From the NCBI GenBank assembly GCA_934756675.1, contig CAKVLG010000006.1, forward strand, positions 1 to 64,000: DNA of 64,000 nt. The letters are read 5' to 3'. Shown one piece after another: positions 54,501-63,401 of this stretch. Position 1 is the first letter of the stretch. Each line of letters opens with the position of its first letter. Origin of the DNA: an uncultured Clostridia bacterium (GTDB taxonomy: Bacteria > Bacillota > Clostridia > Christensenellales > UBA1242). The translations under genes and the position numbers were made by a program. The notes under the pieces are model-generated. The model was not told the origin of the DNA. It saw only the letters and a list, made by a program, of their open reading frames with translations, and did not search any database.

Positions 54501-57500
54501 TGAGCACTGCAACAGAAATGAATGCATTGCTTTCTGTTGATTATAGTGTTATAGGTACGGGTAATGCGGCAGATGATATGTTGTTTAATAGCAGTGGTGG
54601 ATATGAACAATACAGCATTAGTTCGATAACTTGCAACGGAACAGCTTTGACAAATTCTACTGCTGCACCTGGAGGAACGGTAACATATGCCTATGGCAGT
54701 AATCTTGAAATTAAACTAAACATGAAAAATGGTGTTGAGTTTATTGATGCTACGGGTGGACTTTATAGAAACGGCTCGAAATCGACACAAATATTTAGGG
54801 CTGGTGCATCAAATGGTTGGGCAAAAGTGACGGTAAATGGAAATGTTGTTACATTGAGTTTTACTGGTATGCAAGCAAAATATATAAGTGGTGATACGTT
54901 AGACGGTGGTAACATTAAGTTTAGCGTTAAACTTAAAACATACAACATTAGTGCTGGTAATAATGGAACGGTTGAAAAACCAGCCATGACTATTGGTTCG
55001 AACACTTATAACCCAACAGTTTTCCATTATGGTAGGGCATTTAAGATTACTTATAGCGTTTCTAGTGGAAACGTATTTGATAAACTAACATTTAACAGCA
55101 AAGACTTTGAGACTAAACTTACATACAATGGCAGCCGCAATGACCTTTCATTCTCTAATCTTGGCACTCCAACAGAGAATGGCGATGTTAAGACATATAC
55201 ATATTCTGGCTACAAATTTATTTTGACAAGCAAAGACGATTGCAGTTTTACACTTGTTATTGAAGGTAATATTCAAGGCGATATTGATTGTTCTATTACA
55301 ACAAAAGTTGTTGAAAACGACTTGGTTATCAAGAAAAATAACGATATGTACTCTTCAAATGATAGTGGTTTAACAATAGATTGCAGAAATAGAACCGTTA
55401 AGAGCGGCGAAACATTTACAATAAAACTTACACCTGCAAGCGGATATGTTGTTAGCAGCGTATCATTCAAATATTATAACAAAGAAAGCACAAATAGCGT
55501 TCCTGGAACTGGCATTGTTTATAATGAATCATCTAACACAATCACAATAAGCAAAATGTTCTTTGAACTCGAGATTACAGTTAATTATCACAGAGCATTA
55601 GAAATTACGCTTAAGAGTTCAACACCAATCCAAGGTAACAAAATTTATACTCTTTATGGTGTCAACGTAAATGGTGACAAAGTAATCTTTGTTGAAGATG
55701 ACCTAGTTAAAAATGGTAAAAAATATGTTACAATCTCATATTCGTCAGCTAACACTGTTGACGCTTTTGGAGTGGCAGCTGGTGGTTATGTTGCAGTTAT
55801 CACAATTCTTGGTAACGATGATATAAATACATTTAAACTTGAACCTGTATCAAATGAAGACAGATTATACTATTTACCAAATGCTAAAGACAAAGTTTCA
55901 GTTAACATTGATGGCAGTGGTGGAAGAACCGAAGTTGAGATCGAAAAATTTATTGTTGACATCAAGGTTGAAACTTACCTTGGCAAGGGCAGTGGTCAAT
56001 ATGACGAAGAATCAGATCGTGATGGCCGCAAATATTACACAACAAACGTAATAGATTATAACTATTACTACAACAAAAAGGTAATAAAAGGCAAATATAG
56101 TTATTCTGGTACCGTCTATACGCTAGACGGCAATGTGTTTAAAATTTTAGCTAAAGACACAGCAGGCGATCTACAGGGCTATTTAATAGAAAGAATAACT
56201 ATAGATGACAAAGAGTATAAAGCTGTAAGTGGCACAGCAACAGCTGCATTCTTTCTTGCAGAATATAGAAAAACGAACACTAGATCCTTTACGGCTAAAA
56301 TTTATTACAAACCAATTGAATATACGGTTGAATACTATGCTGGAACATTTGATATTTCAGGTGACAGTGGCAACGAAACAACCGGAACTGTTGCTCCTAC
56401 AAAGCATTTATTTAATGTTGAATCTACACTTTCTTCAAGCGAGTTCACAAGAACAAACTGGAAACACATTGGTTGGTCTACAAGTTCAGCTGATATAACG
56501 AGTAACAGCGGTAAGAGAGAAGATTATATTCTTGGTGCAGTGGTAAAACAACTTGCAAACACAAACGATGCAACGGTTAAACTTTATGCCGCATGGCAAG
56601 TAAATAAATTTGATGTAGAGTTCGATGTCAATGACTTTACAAATGGCAACGGTAGCACAGCAGCAGAAGTCCCTTCAACGGTAAGCATTAATTACCTTGA
56701 TAAATTCAAATTGCCAACTGTAACGCGTGAAGGGTACACATTCCGCGGTTGGTACGCAAACGTTTATAAGGCGGCAGATTATGATTTAGCGTTTGGTGAA
56801 GGTCAAGCTCAAGCGGTAGCTAAACTCCCACCTTATGCTTTGCGTGTTGATAATAATGAAACATTAACCTATATAAAATATAATAGCTTAGTTAAAGCGG
56901 GCGCGGTAAGCGGAAGCAAAATAACACTTCATGCTTATTGGACTGCAAACAAGTTTAAGGTTATTTATAACTACGATGCGCCAACAGGTTGCAATTCTAC
57001 AATAGATAGCAGATATTATGTTACTGGCGAGTTTGTTCAAGGCACAACGGGCCCAGCTTCACCTTATTGGGTCTATACATATGACCAAGAAAGCGAGCTA
57101 AGATACATGCCTGTAACAACAGATACAACAAAAGATACATATCTTTATGGTTACACATTTGTTGGTTGGTCGAACGAACCAAAAGGTGCTAAGGTTTATG
57201 ACAACCAAGATGAAAAAATCAAAAATTCTTATGGCAAAACTGAAGATGATAACAACCAAGTGATTGAACTATATACTTTGTGGAAAGCCAACACCTACAC
57301 GGTTAAATACGATGCAAAAAACCCAAGTTCAACATCTAGTGTTGTTGATTGGCTTGCAGATAGCGAAATGACATTTGACCAAGCGAATGTAATTAGTTAT
57401 GTTAACATCGGCGAAGTTGATGGCAAAACATCAATCATGGGTTACAAGTTCTTAAATTGGACAACAAACAACACAGACGGCACCGAGATAACAATTGAAA

Positions 57501-60500
57501 ATCAAGCCGACTTAAACTCAAATACATTATTTGCACAAGATAAAAAATATGGTAAGTTCCCAGGTGAAGTGGTTATACTGACTGCTCACTGGGAAGCAAA
57601 TACCATTACAATTGTGTATGAAGAAGGCAAACCAGATGATTGCAGATCTGAAATGAAAGACTCATTTGCTCACAGTGCATCATATAAGTATGACCAAGAC
57701 TTTAAATTGCAGAAGATGTTATACAAAGGTGCTCAAGAAGGTAGTTATACGTATACGCATCTTGATGGTTACACGTTTAAAGAATGGAAATGCAGTGATA
57801 CAGATTGTGGAAGTTACGACACAACTGGGGCATATCAACATACAAGCAATATTCACACAGAAGAACAAAATATTAAAAATTTACACGGTAAAATTAAGAG
57901 TGAGACAATAACTCTCACAGCTGTTTGGGAAAAGAACACATTTGTTATTAAATACCATGCAAATGTACCAAAGGGCGCTTCTACAAAAGCAGACGCAAGG
58001 TTCTTTGATAAAGATACAGATAGTAGTGACCCTTACCACGAAGAAACTTATACATATGACCAAGCTCAGGTGCTTGCATACATGCTTGTACCTAAAAGCG
58101 ACAGCGATACATATCTCGATGGTTATACATTCTTGTATTGGTCGACATCTGAATCTTCAAAAAAGTTTGATAACAAGCAAAACTTATTTGATTTGCCAGA
58201 AAGTGATAGATATGGTAAATTGCCTGGTCAAAAAATAGATCTTTATGCTGTTTGGAATGCAAATAAATACAATATTATTTATGACCAAAACGTACCTTTG
58301 GATACTAAATTTACGTTAAATAGTAACACAGACAGATATCCAAATTTTGGTGAAAAATACGAATATACATTCGATACACAATTCAATTTATATGAAGTAA
58401 AACCTTATGCATTAAAAGGTTATACATTCATGGGGTGGGCATTTGCTGCGGTTGGTTCAATAAAAGATACCGAAACATTTGCAGACCAACATTATACAAA
58501 CAAACAATCTATCCATGGGGTAACAGATAGTGCCCGAAATATTAAAGATGAAGCACATAATTATCTAGCAGGGCGTTTACCAATTGGTTGTGATAGCGCA
58601 ACTGGTGGCGGCGAGATTGTGCTTTATGCAATTTGGGGCAAGCAAGAATTTACTATCAAGTTCGACATGAACACAGGCAGCGAGAGTGCGACTAGATTAA
58701 AACTACCAGGATACAATCTTCCTGATGATGATGCCGCCTTTAGTGCAACGCCAAGCGACAAAAAAGTTTGGACAGATACAGCCTTTGGTGAGTTGCCAGT
58801 TGTTTCGAGTTATGGTTTCGACTTCACAGGTTGGTACTTTAAACCAGATTACGAAGACCCAGGCCGCACATATCGTGACGAAGAATCTGCATACAATTAT
58901 TTAGCAACAACTGTGCTCAGCAACGATATTTGGAACAACTTGAAGTATAGCGATAGTCAGCTACTTAATGACGTTTATGAAAGCGGAAATAAATCATTTA
59001 AACTTTATGCTCACTGGCATATAAAGAGTTTTAATGTTAAGTTCGAAAACTTAGTTAATGCCGACGATCCAAATAATATTAAAGGTACGGTAGCTGGCGA
59101 CCTTTATGAATATAATTCTCCTGACAACATAAAAGAAGTTGGTGCTGGTGTGTATGATAACAATACTATGTTTTTTGGTAACTATGCAGTTATCGACTTG
59201 ACGCCAACCGTTGGTTATTTTGTTAACAGATTGCATTTTTATGCAACAGACAGGATGTCAGGTGAAGTTAGGGAATATATCCATACAATTAAGTGGGATC
59301 ATAACGCAAAAAAAGTGTCGACAGACGATGCTGGCTCTTATGAAAAAGAGCACTTTATGGAAGGCATTGAATATATCTATTATGATTATCTAAATGATGA
59401 AGATGTTAACCATATACGTATTGTGATTGAGTTTGTTAAGGCTGACATAAAAATCGTTGGCGAAGAAGATGTTCAAACATTTGAAGTTGGCTTTAAGTCT
59501 AAAGCTGGTACAGAAAAAGACTTGTTTACAACTATTGTAGAATATGGAAAAACGATTGATGAAAGGTTGTTTGTGTTCCCATATAGGAATGCGTATAAGT
59601 TTAATCAATATCGTATGAAAAATAAATATGCACCAGTTGGTACTTACTCTGATGACGACGATAATTATGATGTCACACATGCAAAATATATAGACAAACT
59701 TATTAAAAACGATGCTATCATAACGCTTGAATATGGCGAATCAAGAACGCAAAGAGTACACTTCTTTTTGTGGAATGGATCTAGTTACGAAGAGCGAACT
59801 GGTCTATCTACACAATACATTTTGTGTGATAATGGCAAAAAGACAAGCGATTTTAATGGAACAAACTATACACTTGAAGAAGATTTGCTTGTGATAGAAA
59901 ATCGTTATGACACAACTACGAACTTTGATTATGGAACGCCAATTGTAATTGTTAAAGATGGAAAAGAACAGACCATTTATGGGTTCACATATGGCGGTGT
60001 GTCGTTAATACTTCCAACCGATAACAGCAACTATTGGCCAGTTAATACATATCTTTCAAGGTACATAATCACGGGCTCTGCGCCAGCTGGAAAGTATTAT
60101 TCAAATAATATGAACGACGATCCTAAAGCTGAGATTATTGTTAATGAAAGCGATTACACGCAATTTGACTTAGCATATATGATTCAAGAAGAAATCAATG
60201 TCTATGCGGTTTATAACAAACCATCGTTTAAATTTCTTGCGGATCGAAATGTTGAATGCTATGTTCCTGGGTACGATAATTCTGAGATATATAAATACAT
60301 AAAATATGTACGCATTACTAGCAGTGAATTAGATGATTTAAAAAGTCTGCTTAAAGAATATGGAAATTTACCAGCGGCATTAGATAAATTCAAGAATAAT
60401 AATTCTGGTCCAATTCACATAGCATATTTGGTGGACAAGAAAAATAACACTATTTATCAAGTAACAATTAACTATTATAACAATGACAATGGTACAATAG

Positions 60501-60514
60501 AAAACTTTTTTTAA
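51551..60514 (+). CDS. 2987-residue secreted B-repeat (InlB/Flg_new-type) surface protein
   Basis: The N terminus is a signal peptide or membrane anchor (about residues 9-33, LKVTIIALVITMCIAFGG). Residues about 40-560 look like a propeller-type beta structure of repeated short strands. A Thr/Ser/Glu-rich linker (about 560-600) follows. From about residue 710 to 2490 come many copies of the Listeria-Bacteroides B-repeat, such as YTVTFNNSS...GYTLIGWAETKN...VTLYAVW, with the GYTFxGW and LYAxW signatures. The C-terminal 490 residues hold further beta-rich sequence with no anchor motif. Such proteins act in adhesion or wall contact. No LPXTG or surface-layer domain is seen. Confidence 0.88.
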   Translation: MAKKISNSLKVTIIALVITMCIAFGGVLLAVLSRGNNTNLSAGQKTLISSLQSDEDHSSKLDAKELNLGSASYDRVLKDFGEYCLVQVGEGKKLLSLRTGFEGVEVNLTFDDVLSINGNLVLAVIGQKYQVYKIAYKNSSTIVGEQQLAFAADYANFFGNIAIGYYTKLEITPQEIYNDHLRIYNISGNTPELVLEQTNVVAYDFSDAAIAFTNISLDNGLPKSFTKIYLQTQNGNLEFEKQLENDVSISVEKTDFQVGDKYISFKGYHNIRITDNFIYDAYRRIVSPDKADYISGGNGIKITTKLYSRTNDKSIELLDGHYFDTFSEDQNGIALLVGEKYTADNQLDLENRIALLYDTNLDIVISYDYVKYGKPIGYKNGLIICDSGILTIIGAEEVSFSQRIEDRGIYALRLTPSEKIVLGIASGVVYAINLETGDVSKIADYSSRFVDGKMICKTQNADKTYTYYLYDLNGNLSEIKNIYVEGDFEYYTMLGTGYYFEKVNDRTVNIKNFAGATLFSNVSIESFEFSINDDKVLVANFNNGTKFMSIKSTFVNRVWLAESSSEETEETEETVMPVSYGSNELQDTSNVALATGNSSTTTAKKGTSMRTTDDKFVVCLNGTTFTVSSLNEQYEVSNCTVFTMKIEFQTVSGNNGLVSTKPSNKFDRVIIDADGNGYKTVEKNIKKYENKNNNNTISDDNTHYRVTVYYTIKTYTVTFNNSSGGKDTDGVTLKSTPTVPSPGTIVVAYGYQTEIKSTCTATGYTLIGWAETKNATAATVVVGGKYTVTKNVTLYAVWSRDTYKITFKDNFNSLTTYGNYAPSGSVTSPVTAKYGDTITLPKQGLLKAYGYYQQGWYYGKIKDCGSSVTVTGNATYTASWRMVTYNITYSFAYIGKYKSYKKSSSSPVTTVERNYNLTNTLEYTSNYYCVSEETGKYHTFGASWQGYKDGSKTNWHIGYFYAMIDDAKNDFTSSKKSFYLYPTVSTATEMNALLSVDYSVIGTGNAADDMLFNSSGGYEQYSISSITCNGTALTNSTAAPGGTVTYAYGSNLEIKLNMKNGVEFIDATGGLYRNGSKSTQIFRAGASNGWAKVTVNGNVVTLSFTGMQAKYISGDTLDGGNIKFSVKLKTYNISAGNNGTVEKPAMTIGSNTYNPTVFHYGRAFKITYSVSSGNVFDKLTFNSKDFETKLTYNGSRNDLSFSNLGTPTENGDVKTYTYSGYKFILTSKDDCSFTLVIEGNIQGDIDCSITTKVVENDLVIKKNNDMYSSNDSGLTIDCRNRTVKSGETFTIKLTPASGYVVSSVSFKYYNKESTNSVPGTGIVYNESSNTITISKMFFELEITVNYHRALEITLKSSTPIQGNKIYTLYGVNVNGDKVIFVEDDLVKNGKKYVTISYSSANTVDAFGVAAGGYVAVITILGNDDINTFKLEPVSNEDRLYYLPNAKDKVSVNIDGSGGRTEVEIEKFIVDIKVETYLGKGSGQYDEESDRDGRKYYTTNVIDYNYYYNKKVIKGKYSYSGTVYTLDGNVFKILAKDTAGDLQGYLIERITIDDKEYKAVSGTATAAFFLAEYRKTNTRSFTAKIYYKPIEYTVEYYAGTFDISGDSGNETTGTVAPTKHLFNVESTLSSSEFTRTNWKHIGWSTSSADITSNSGKREDYILGAVVKQLANTNDATVKLYAAWQVNKFDVEFDVNDFTNGNGSTAAEVPSTVSINYLDKFKLPTVTREGYTFRGWYANVYKAADYDLAFGEGQAQAVAKLPPYALRVDNNETLTYIKYNSLVKAGAVSGSKITLHAYWTANKFKVIYNYDAPTGCNSTIDSRYYVTGEFVQGTTGPASPYWVYTYDQESELRYMPVTTDTTKDTYLYGYTFVGWSNEPKGAKVYDNQDEKIKNSYGKTEDDNNQVIELYTLWKANTYTVKYDAKNPSSTSSVVDWLADSEMTFDQANVISYVNIGEVDGKTSIMGYKFLNWTTNNTDGTEITIENQADLNSNTLFAQDKKYGKFPGEVVILTAHWEANTITIVYEEGKPDDCRSEMKDSFAHSASYKYDQDFKLQKMLYKGAQEGSYTYTHLDGYTFKEWKCSDTDCGSYDTTGAYQHTSNIHTEEQNIKNLHGKIKSETITLTAVWEKNTFVIKYHANVPKGASTKADARFFDKDTDSSDPYHEETYTYDQAQVLAYMLVPKSDSDTYLDGYTFLYWSTSESSKKFDNKQNLFDLPESDRYGKLPGQKIDLYAVWNANKYNIIYDQNVPLDTKFTLNSNTDRYPNFGEKYEYTFDTQFNLYEVKPYALKGYTFMGWAFAAVGSIKDTETFADQHYTNKQSIHGVTDSARNIKDEAHNYLAGRLPIGCDSATGGGEIVLYAIWGKQEFTIKFDMNTGSESATRLKLPGYNLPDDDAAFSATPSDKKVWTDTAFGELPVVSSYGFDFTGWYFKPDYEDPGRTYRDEESAYNYLATTVLSNDIWNNLKYSDSQLLNDVYESGNKSFKLYAHWHIKSFNVKFENLVNADDPNNIKGTVAGDLYEYNSPDNIKEVGAGVYDNNTMFFGNYAVIDLTPTVGYFVNRLHFYATDRMSGEVREYIHTIKWDHNAKKVSTDDAGSYEKEHFMEGIEYIYYDYLNDEDVNHIRIVIEFVKADIKIVGEEDVQTFEVGFKSKAGTEKDLFTTIVEYGKTIDERLFVFPYRNAYKFNQYRMKNKYAPVGTYSDDDDNYDVTHAKYIDKLIKNDAIITLEYGESRTQRVHFFLWNGSSYEERTGLSTQYILCDNGKKTSDFNGTNYTLEEDLLVIENRYDTTTNFDYGTPIVIVKDGKEQTIYGFTYGGVSLILPTDNSNYWPVNTYLSRYIITGSAPAGKYYSNNMNDDPKAEIIVNESDYTQFDLAYMIQEEINVYAVYNKPSFKFLADRNVECYVPGYDNSEIYKYIKYVRITSSELDDLKSLLKEYGNLPAALDKFKNNNSGPIHIAYLVDKKNNTIYQVTINYYNNDNGTIENFF

Positions 60515-60556
60515 TTAAATACGGTTTTGAGATAAAGAATAATTTAGATTTATTGT

Positions 60557-60585
60557 TTGACAAAAAATATTAATATTGTTACAAT
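60557..60585 (+). promoter_or_regulatory. Promoter of the lipoprotein gene
   Basis: Consensus TTGACA (60557-60562), 17-bp spacer, TACAAT (60580-60585), extended -10 TG at 60577-60578. GTGAGGAA at 60591-60598 is the ribosome-binding site. Confidence 0.7.
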
Positions 60586-60605
60586 TATTTTGTGAGGAAT
60601 TGATT

Positions 60606-61250
60606 ATGAAAAAATTCAGTAAAATTTTTAGTTCAATTTGTTTAGTTTTGGTTTTAGGTGTGGCTGTGCTTTTTGCCGGCTGCGCAAAAAAACCTAGAGT
60701 AGAAATCAGCGTCACAACTGGCGGTGGTGTCTATGTTGTTGGCGAAAGCACATCGGCAATCGGCTCACATGCTGTCGATAGCGGTGAAAATTATAGATTT
60801 AATATCATTGCAGACAGCGGATATTATATCGCAGGCATAAAAGTTAATGGGGAAGATGTTGACATTTCTGGTTTCGAAAAGAACAAAGAAGGATATCTTG
60901 TTGACCACCTTTATGTTATTAATAACGTTGAAAGTGACGTTACTGTTTTTATCACTTTTGCTCCATGCAAATATGACCTTAGAATTGTATTTAGCGACGG
61001 TAAATTCTTAACATACAAAAATGTTGAATACAAAAAACAATTCACACTATTTAAGTATGAAGTAGAAGGCAAGTCAAAATCTTTCTATTATAACGACATT
61101 AATGGTAAAGCTCATTATCTTGGCGACAATTGTTTGTTTACTATGGGTGGCAAGAATAGTGCGCTTTATGCAGAAGACAAATATAGTGCCGATTTCAAAA
61201 CTAGACTTGATGCAATTTTTACTGGTTACGAAGTTTCTGTAACAGAATAA
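60606..61250 (+). CDS. Lipoprotein with B-repeat-like domain
   Basis: A 214-residue protein. The frame opens at 60576, but GAGGAA just upstream and the lipoprotein start (MKKFSKIF...) set 60606. The signal peptide ends in the lipobox LFAGC, so the cysteine near residue 26 is lipidated. The exterior part has SGENYRFNIIADSGYYIAGIKVNGE, a pattern of the divergent beta repeats found in the giant protein next door. It has its own promoter but sits directly after the giant gene, so a shared surface role is plausible. I cannot assign a function. Confidence 0.82.
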   Translation: MKKFSKIFSSICLVLVLGVAVLFAGCAKKPRVEISVTTGGGVYVVGESTSAIGSHAVDSGENYRFNIIADSGYYIAGIKVNGEDVDISGFEKNKEGYLVDHLYVINNVESDVTVFITFAPCKYDLRIVFSDGKFLTYKNVEYKKQFTLFKYEVEGKSKSFYYNDINGKAHYLGDNCLFTMGGKNSALYAEDKYSADFKTRLDAIFTGYEVSVTE

Positions 61251-61262
61251 ATTTAAATCAAT

Positions 61263-61294
61263 AAAAAGCAAGGGGGCTTTGCCCTTGCTTTTTT
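61263..61294 (+). terminator. Terminator of the lipoprotein gene
   Basis: AAAAAGCAAGGG, short loop, CCCTTGCTTTTTT. Confidence 0.88.
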
Positions 61295-61326
61295 GTGTTC
61301 AAAAAGTGTTATTTTAAAACAATTTA

Positions 61327-61358
61327 AAACAGTGGTTTGTGACCACTGTTTTTTTTGT
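61327..61358. terminator. Second, bidirectional terminator
   Basis: AAAACAGTGG, loop, CCACTGTTTTTTTT. On the minus strand it can also end trxB, which stops at 61392. Confidence 0.75.
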
Positions 61359-61391
61359 TGTGAGTTATTGACTACTATTATCTAATTTATT

Positions 61392-62312
61392 TTAGTTTAG
61401 ATAATTTATAACGCCTAGTGCTGCGATTGCACCGTCTGATGTTGCGGTTACAATTTGTCGAAGTTTTTTGACCCTTGCGTCGCCAGCTGCAAACACGCCA
61501 GGAAGTGATGTTTTCATGTCACTATCGGTAACAATATAGCCAGAGCTGTCGAGCTCGATTAAGTCTTGCAAAAGGGCGGTGTCTGGTGTTCTACCAATTG
61601 CAACAAAAACTCCGTCGATTAACAAGGTTTTTGTTTCTCCAGTTAGTTTGTTTAATATATCAATGGCATTAACTTTTTCTTTACCAGTAATATCCACAAT
61701 TGTGGTGTTCAGCAAATATTCAACTTTGTTGGCACTAGCAAGTTCATCGACTTTTTTAATCAAAATATCGTCCGCACGGAATGCGTCCCTGCGGTGAATG
61801 ATATATACTTTTTTGCAAATGTTAGATAAATATATAACATCGGTAAAAGCTGTGTTTCCGCCACCAACAACAGCGACTGTTTTGTTAGCGTAAAGTGAGC
61901 CGTCACACGTTGCACAAAAACTTACGCCATTGCCAATGTAGCGTCTTTCACCTTGACATTCAAGTTGGCGATTAGATGCACCAAGAGCCAAAATAACGGT
62001 TTTTGTTTGAATTAGCCCCATATATGTGCGGAGTGATTTTATTTCACCATGTAAGTCATAGCTCAAAACATCGCTTTGCACGATTTTAACACCAAGGCTT
62101 TCGACTTGGTCTTTCATCGCAAGGGATAAGTCAGTGCCAGTTATGCTTTTGAACCCTGGGTAGTTTTCGATTAAAGTAGTGTTAACCATTTGGCCGCCGG
62201 GTGTTTCGCGTTCTAAAACAAGACATTTTTTGCCAGCTCTTGCAAGATATATTGCACTTGTCAGCCCGGCGGGGCCGCCACCGACGATTACACAGTCATA
62301 TATTTTTTCCAT
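61392..62312 (-). CDS. trxB: Thioredoxin reductase (NADPH type)
   Basis: A 306-residue TrxB. The frame extends to 62330, but AAGGAG on the minus strand and family alignment favour ATG at 62312. The FAD site is GGGPAGLTSAIYLARAG, the redox centre CATC, and the NADPH site GGGNTA together with HRRDAFRA, so it should use NADPH. It reduces thioredoxin. The nrd-operon flavoprotein at 16317 lacks the HRR motif, so the two likely differ in electron donor. It is divergent from the ctsR operon, and no thioredoxin gene is adjacent. Confidence 0.94.
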   Translation of the reverse strand: MEKIYDCVIVGGGPAGLTSAIYLARAGKKCLVLERETPGGQMVNTTLIENYPGFKSITGTDLSLAMKDQVESLGVKIVQSDVLSYDLHGEIKSLRTYMGLIQTKTVILALGASNRQLECQGERRYIGNGVSFCATCDGSLYANKTVAVVGGGNTAFTDVIYLSNICKKVYIIHRRDAFRADDILIKKVDELASANKVEYLLNTTIVDITGKEKVNAIDILNKLTGETKTLLIDGVFVAIGRTPDTALLQDLIELDSSGYIVTDSDMKTSLPGVFAAGDARVKKLRQIVTATSDGAIAALGVINYLN

Positions 62313-62474
62313 ATTATTCTCCTTGTGCATTTATATAATTATTTTGACTTAATTCTATATTTTTTAGTGGAGCAAAGGGTAAGTACCCCTTGCAATGTTA
62401 TTATCAAGATTATAGCATGTTTATTAATTTTAACCAAATAAAAAAATAAATATAAAAAATTTTGGCACAAATGA

Positions 62475-62503
62475 TTGACATCGTCGTATTGGGGGTATAT
62501 TAT
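62475..62503 (+). promoter_or_regulatory. ctsR operon promoter
   Basis: Consensus TTGACA (62475-62480), 17-bp spacer, TATTAT (62498-62503). Confidence 0.75.
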
Positions 62504-62515
62504 ATATGTATAAAG

Positions 62516-62532
62516 TTTGACTTTCTTTGACC
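62516..62532 (-). promoter_or_regulatory. CtsR operator
   Basis: On the minus strand the sequence reads GGTCAAA GAA AGTCAAA, matching the CtsR heptad direct repeat (RGTCAAA, 3-bp spacer, RGTCAAA). It lies 13 bp after the -10 box and before the ctsR start, which fits autorepression. Confidence 0.88.
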
Positions 62533-62556
62533 ATTGTTAAACTTAAAGGAGATACT

Positions 62557-63018
62557 ATGGCAAATATTAGTGATATTATTGAGCAATTTATTATCAAAAC
62601 TATGGGGAACGACAATGAAGTTGATATTTCACGCAATGAACTAGCAAACTTTTTCCGTTGTGCGCCAAGTCAGATTAACTATGTGCTTGAGACTAGATTT
62701 ACCGTTGACCGTGGCTATGTAAAAGAGAGCAAACGTGGCGGCAGTGGTTTTATTAAGATTAGTAAAATCAATGTCGATGATGAGAACTATGTTAACAAAT
62801 TGATACTAGAAAGTGTAGGCGATGCATTAAACTACAAAAGATTAAGTCAGATTACCGAAAAACTTGTTAGTGAAGAAATTATTACTAGCAAAGAACGAGA
62901 ATTGATACTTGCTGGCTTGTCTGACGAGTCTTTAGCTATGCCGCTTACGATTCGCGACAATATTCGTGCACGAAGTTTTAAAAATGTTTTAACAACACTT
63001 TTAAAGGAGAACAAGTAA
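62557..63018 (+). CDS. ctsR: Heat-shock transcriptional repressor CtsR
   Basis: A 153-residue CtsR. A TTG start at 62527 would lie inside the operator, whereas AAAGGAG at 62545-62551 selects the ATG at 62557. The family start MANISDIIEQFIIK, the winged-helix segment NYVLETRFTVDRGYVKESKRGGSG and the C-terminal dimer/degradation domain are present. CtsR represses clp and mcs genes until heat or protein stress. Its stop overlaps mcsA by one base. Confidence 0.96.
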   Translation: MANISDIIEQFIIKTMGNDNEVDISRNELANFFRCAPSQINYVLETRFTVDRGYVKESKRGGSGFIKISKINVDDENYVNKLILESVGDALNYKRLSQITEKLVSEEIITSKERELILAGLSDESLAMPLTIRDNIRARSFKNVLTTLLKENK

Positions 63019-63401
63019 TGCAAACATCTTTCGATAATGCTGTTAATGACTTAAATGGTTATCGTGATGTTTTTGATGTTCCTGTTTTGCCAACAGCTCG
63101 CAAGGTTTGTCCTTTTTGCAAAACAGAGTTAGAAGATTACAAAGATACATATTTTGTTGGTTGTCCAGCTTGCTACAACACTTTTAATCAAGAGATTAAA
63201 CGCGATTGTTTGCAAATTCATGGCAAAAACAAGCATGTTGGCAAGATTCCAGAAAAGTATAAGACAATTGCAGGCAAACAAGCTGAATTGCAACAACTTG
63301 AGTTTCAAAAATCAAGAGCTGTTGAAATGGAAGATTATGAGCTTGCAAACTTAATTAAGCAAAAAATAGCTAAGATTAAAGGAGAGATTTATGGCTACTG
63401 A
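63018..63401 (+). CDS. mcsA: McsA, short form lacking the first zinc pair
   Basis: A 127-residue protein, shorter than Bacillus McsA (about 185). It keeps one zinc module (CPFC at 31-34, CPAC at 49-52) and a C-terminal UVR-type helix (LEFQKSRAVEMEDYELANLIKQKIAKI). The N-terminal CxxC pairs of the longer form are missing. McsA binds and activates the arginine kinase McsB. Its start overlaps ctsR, and its end overlaps the start of mcsB by 11 bp. The missing zinc pair may alter McsA sensing of metals or thiols. Confidence 0.88.
   Translation: MQTSFDNAVNDLNGYRDVFDVPVLPTARKVCPFCKTELEDYKDTYFVGCPACYNTFNQEIKRDCLQIHGKNKHVGKIPEKYKTIAGKQAELQQLEFQKSRAVEMEDYELANLIKQKIAKIKGEIYGY

Noticed and set aside
62344..62350. 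Second CtsR site near the trxB start (TTTGACT)
   Set aside because: Only one heptad is present; the second half (TTCTATA) does not match the operator.
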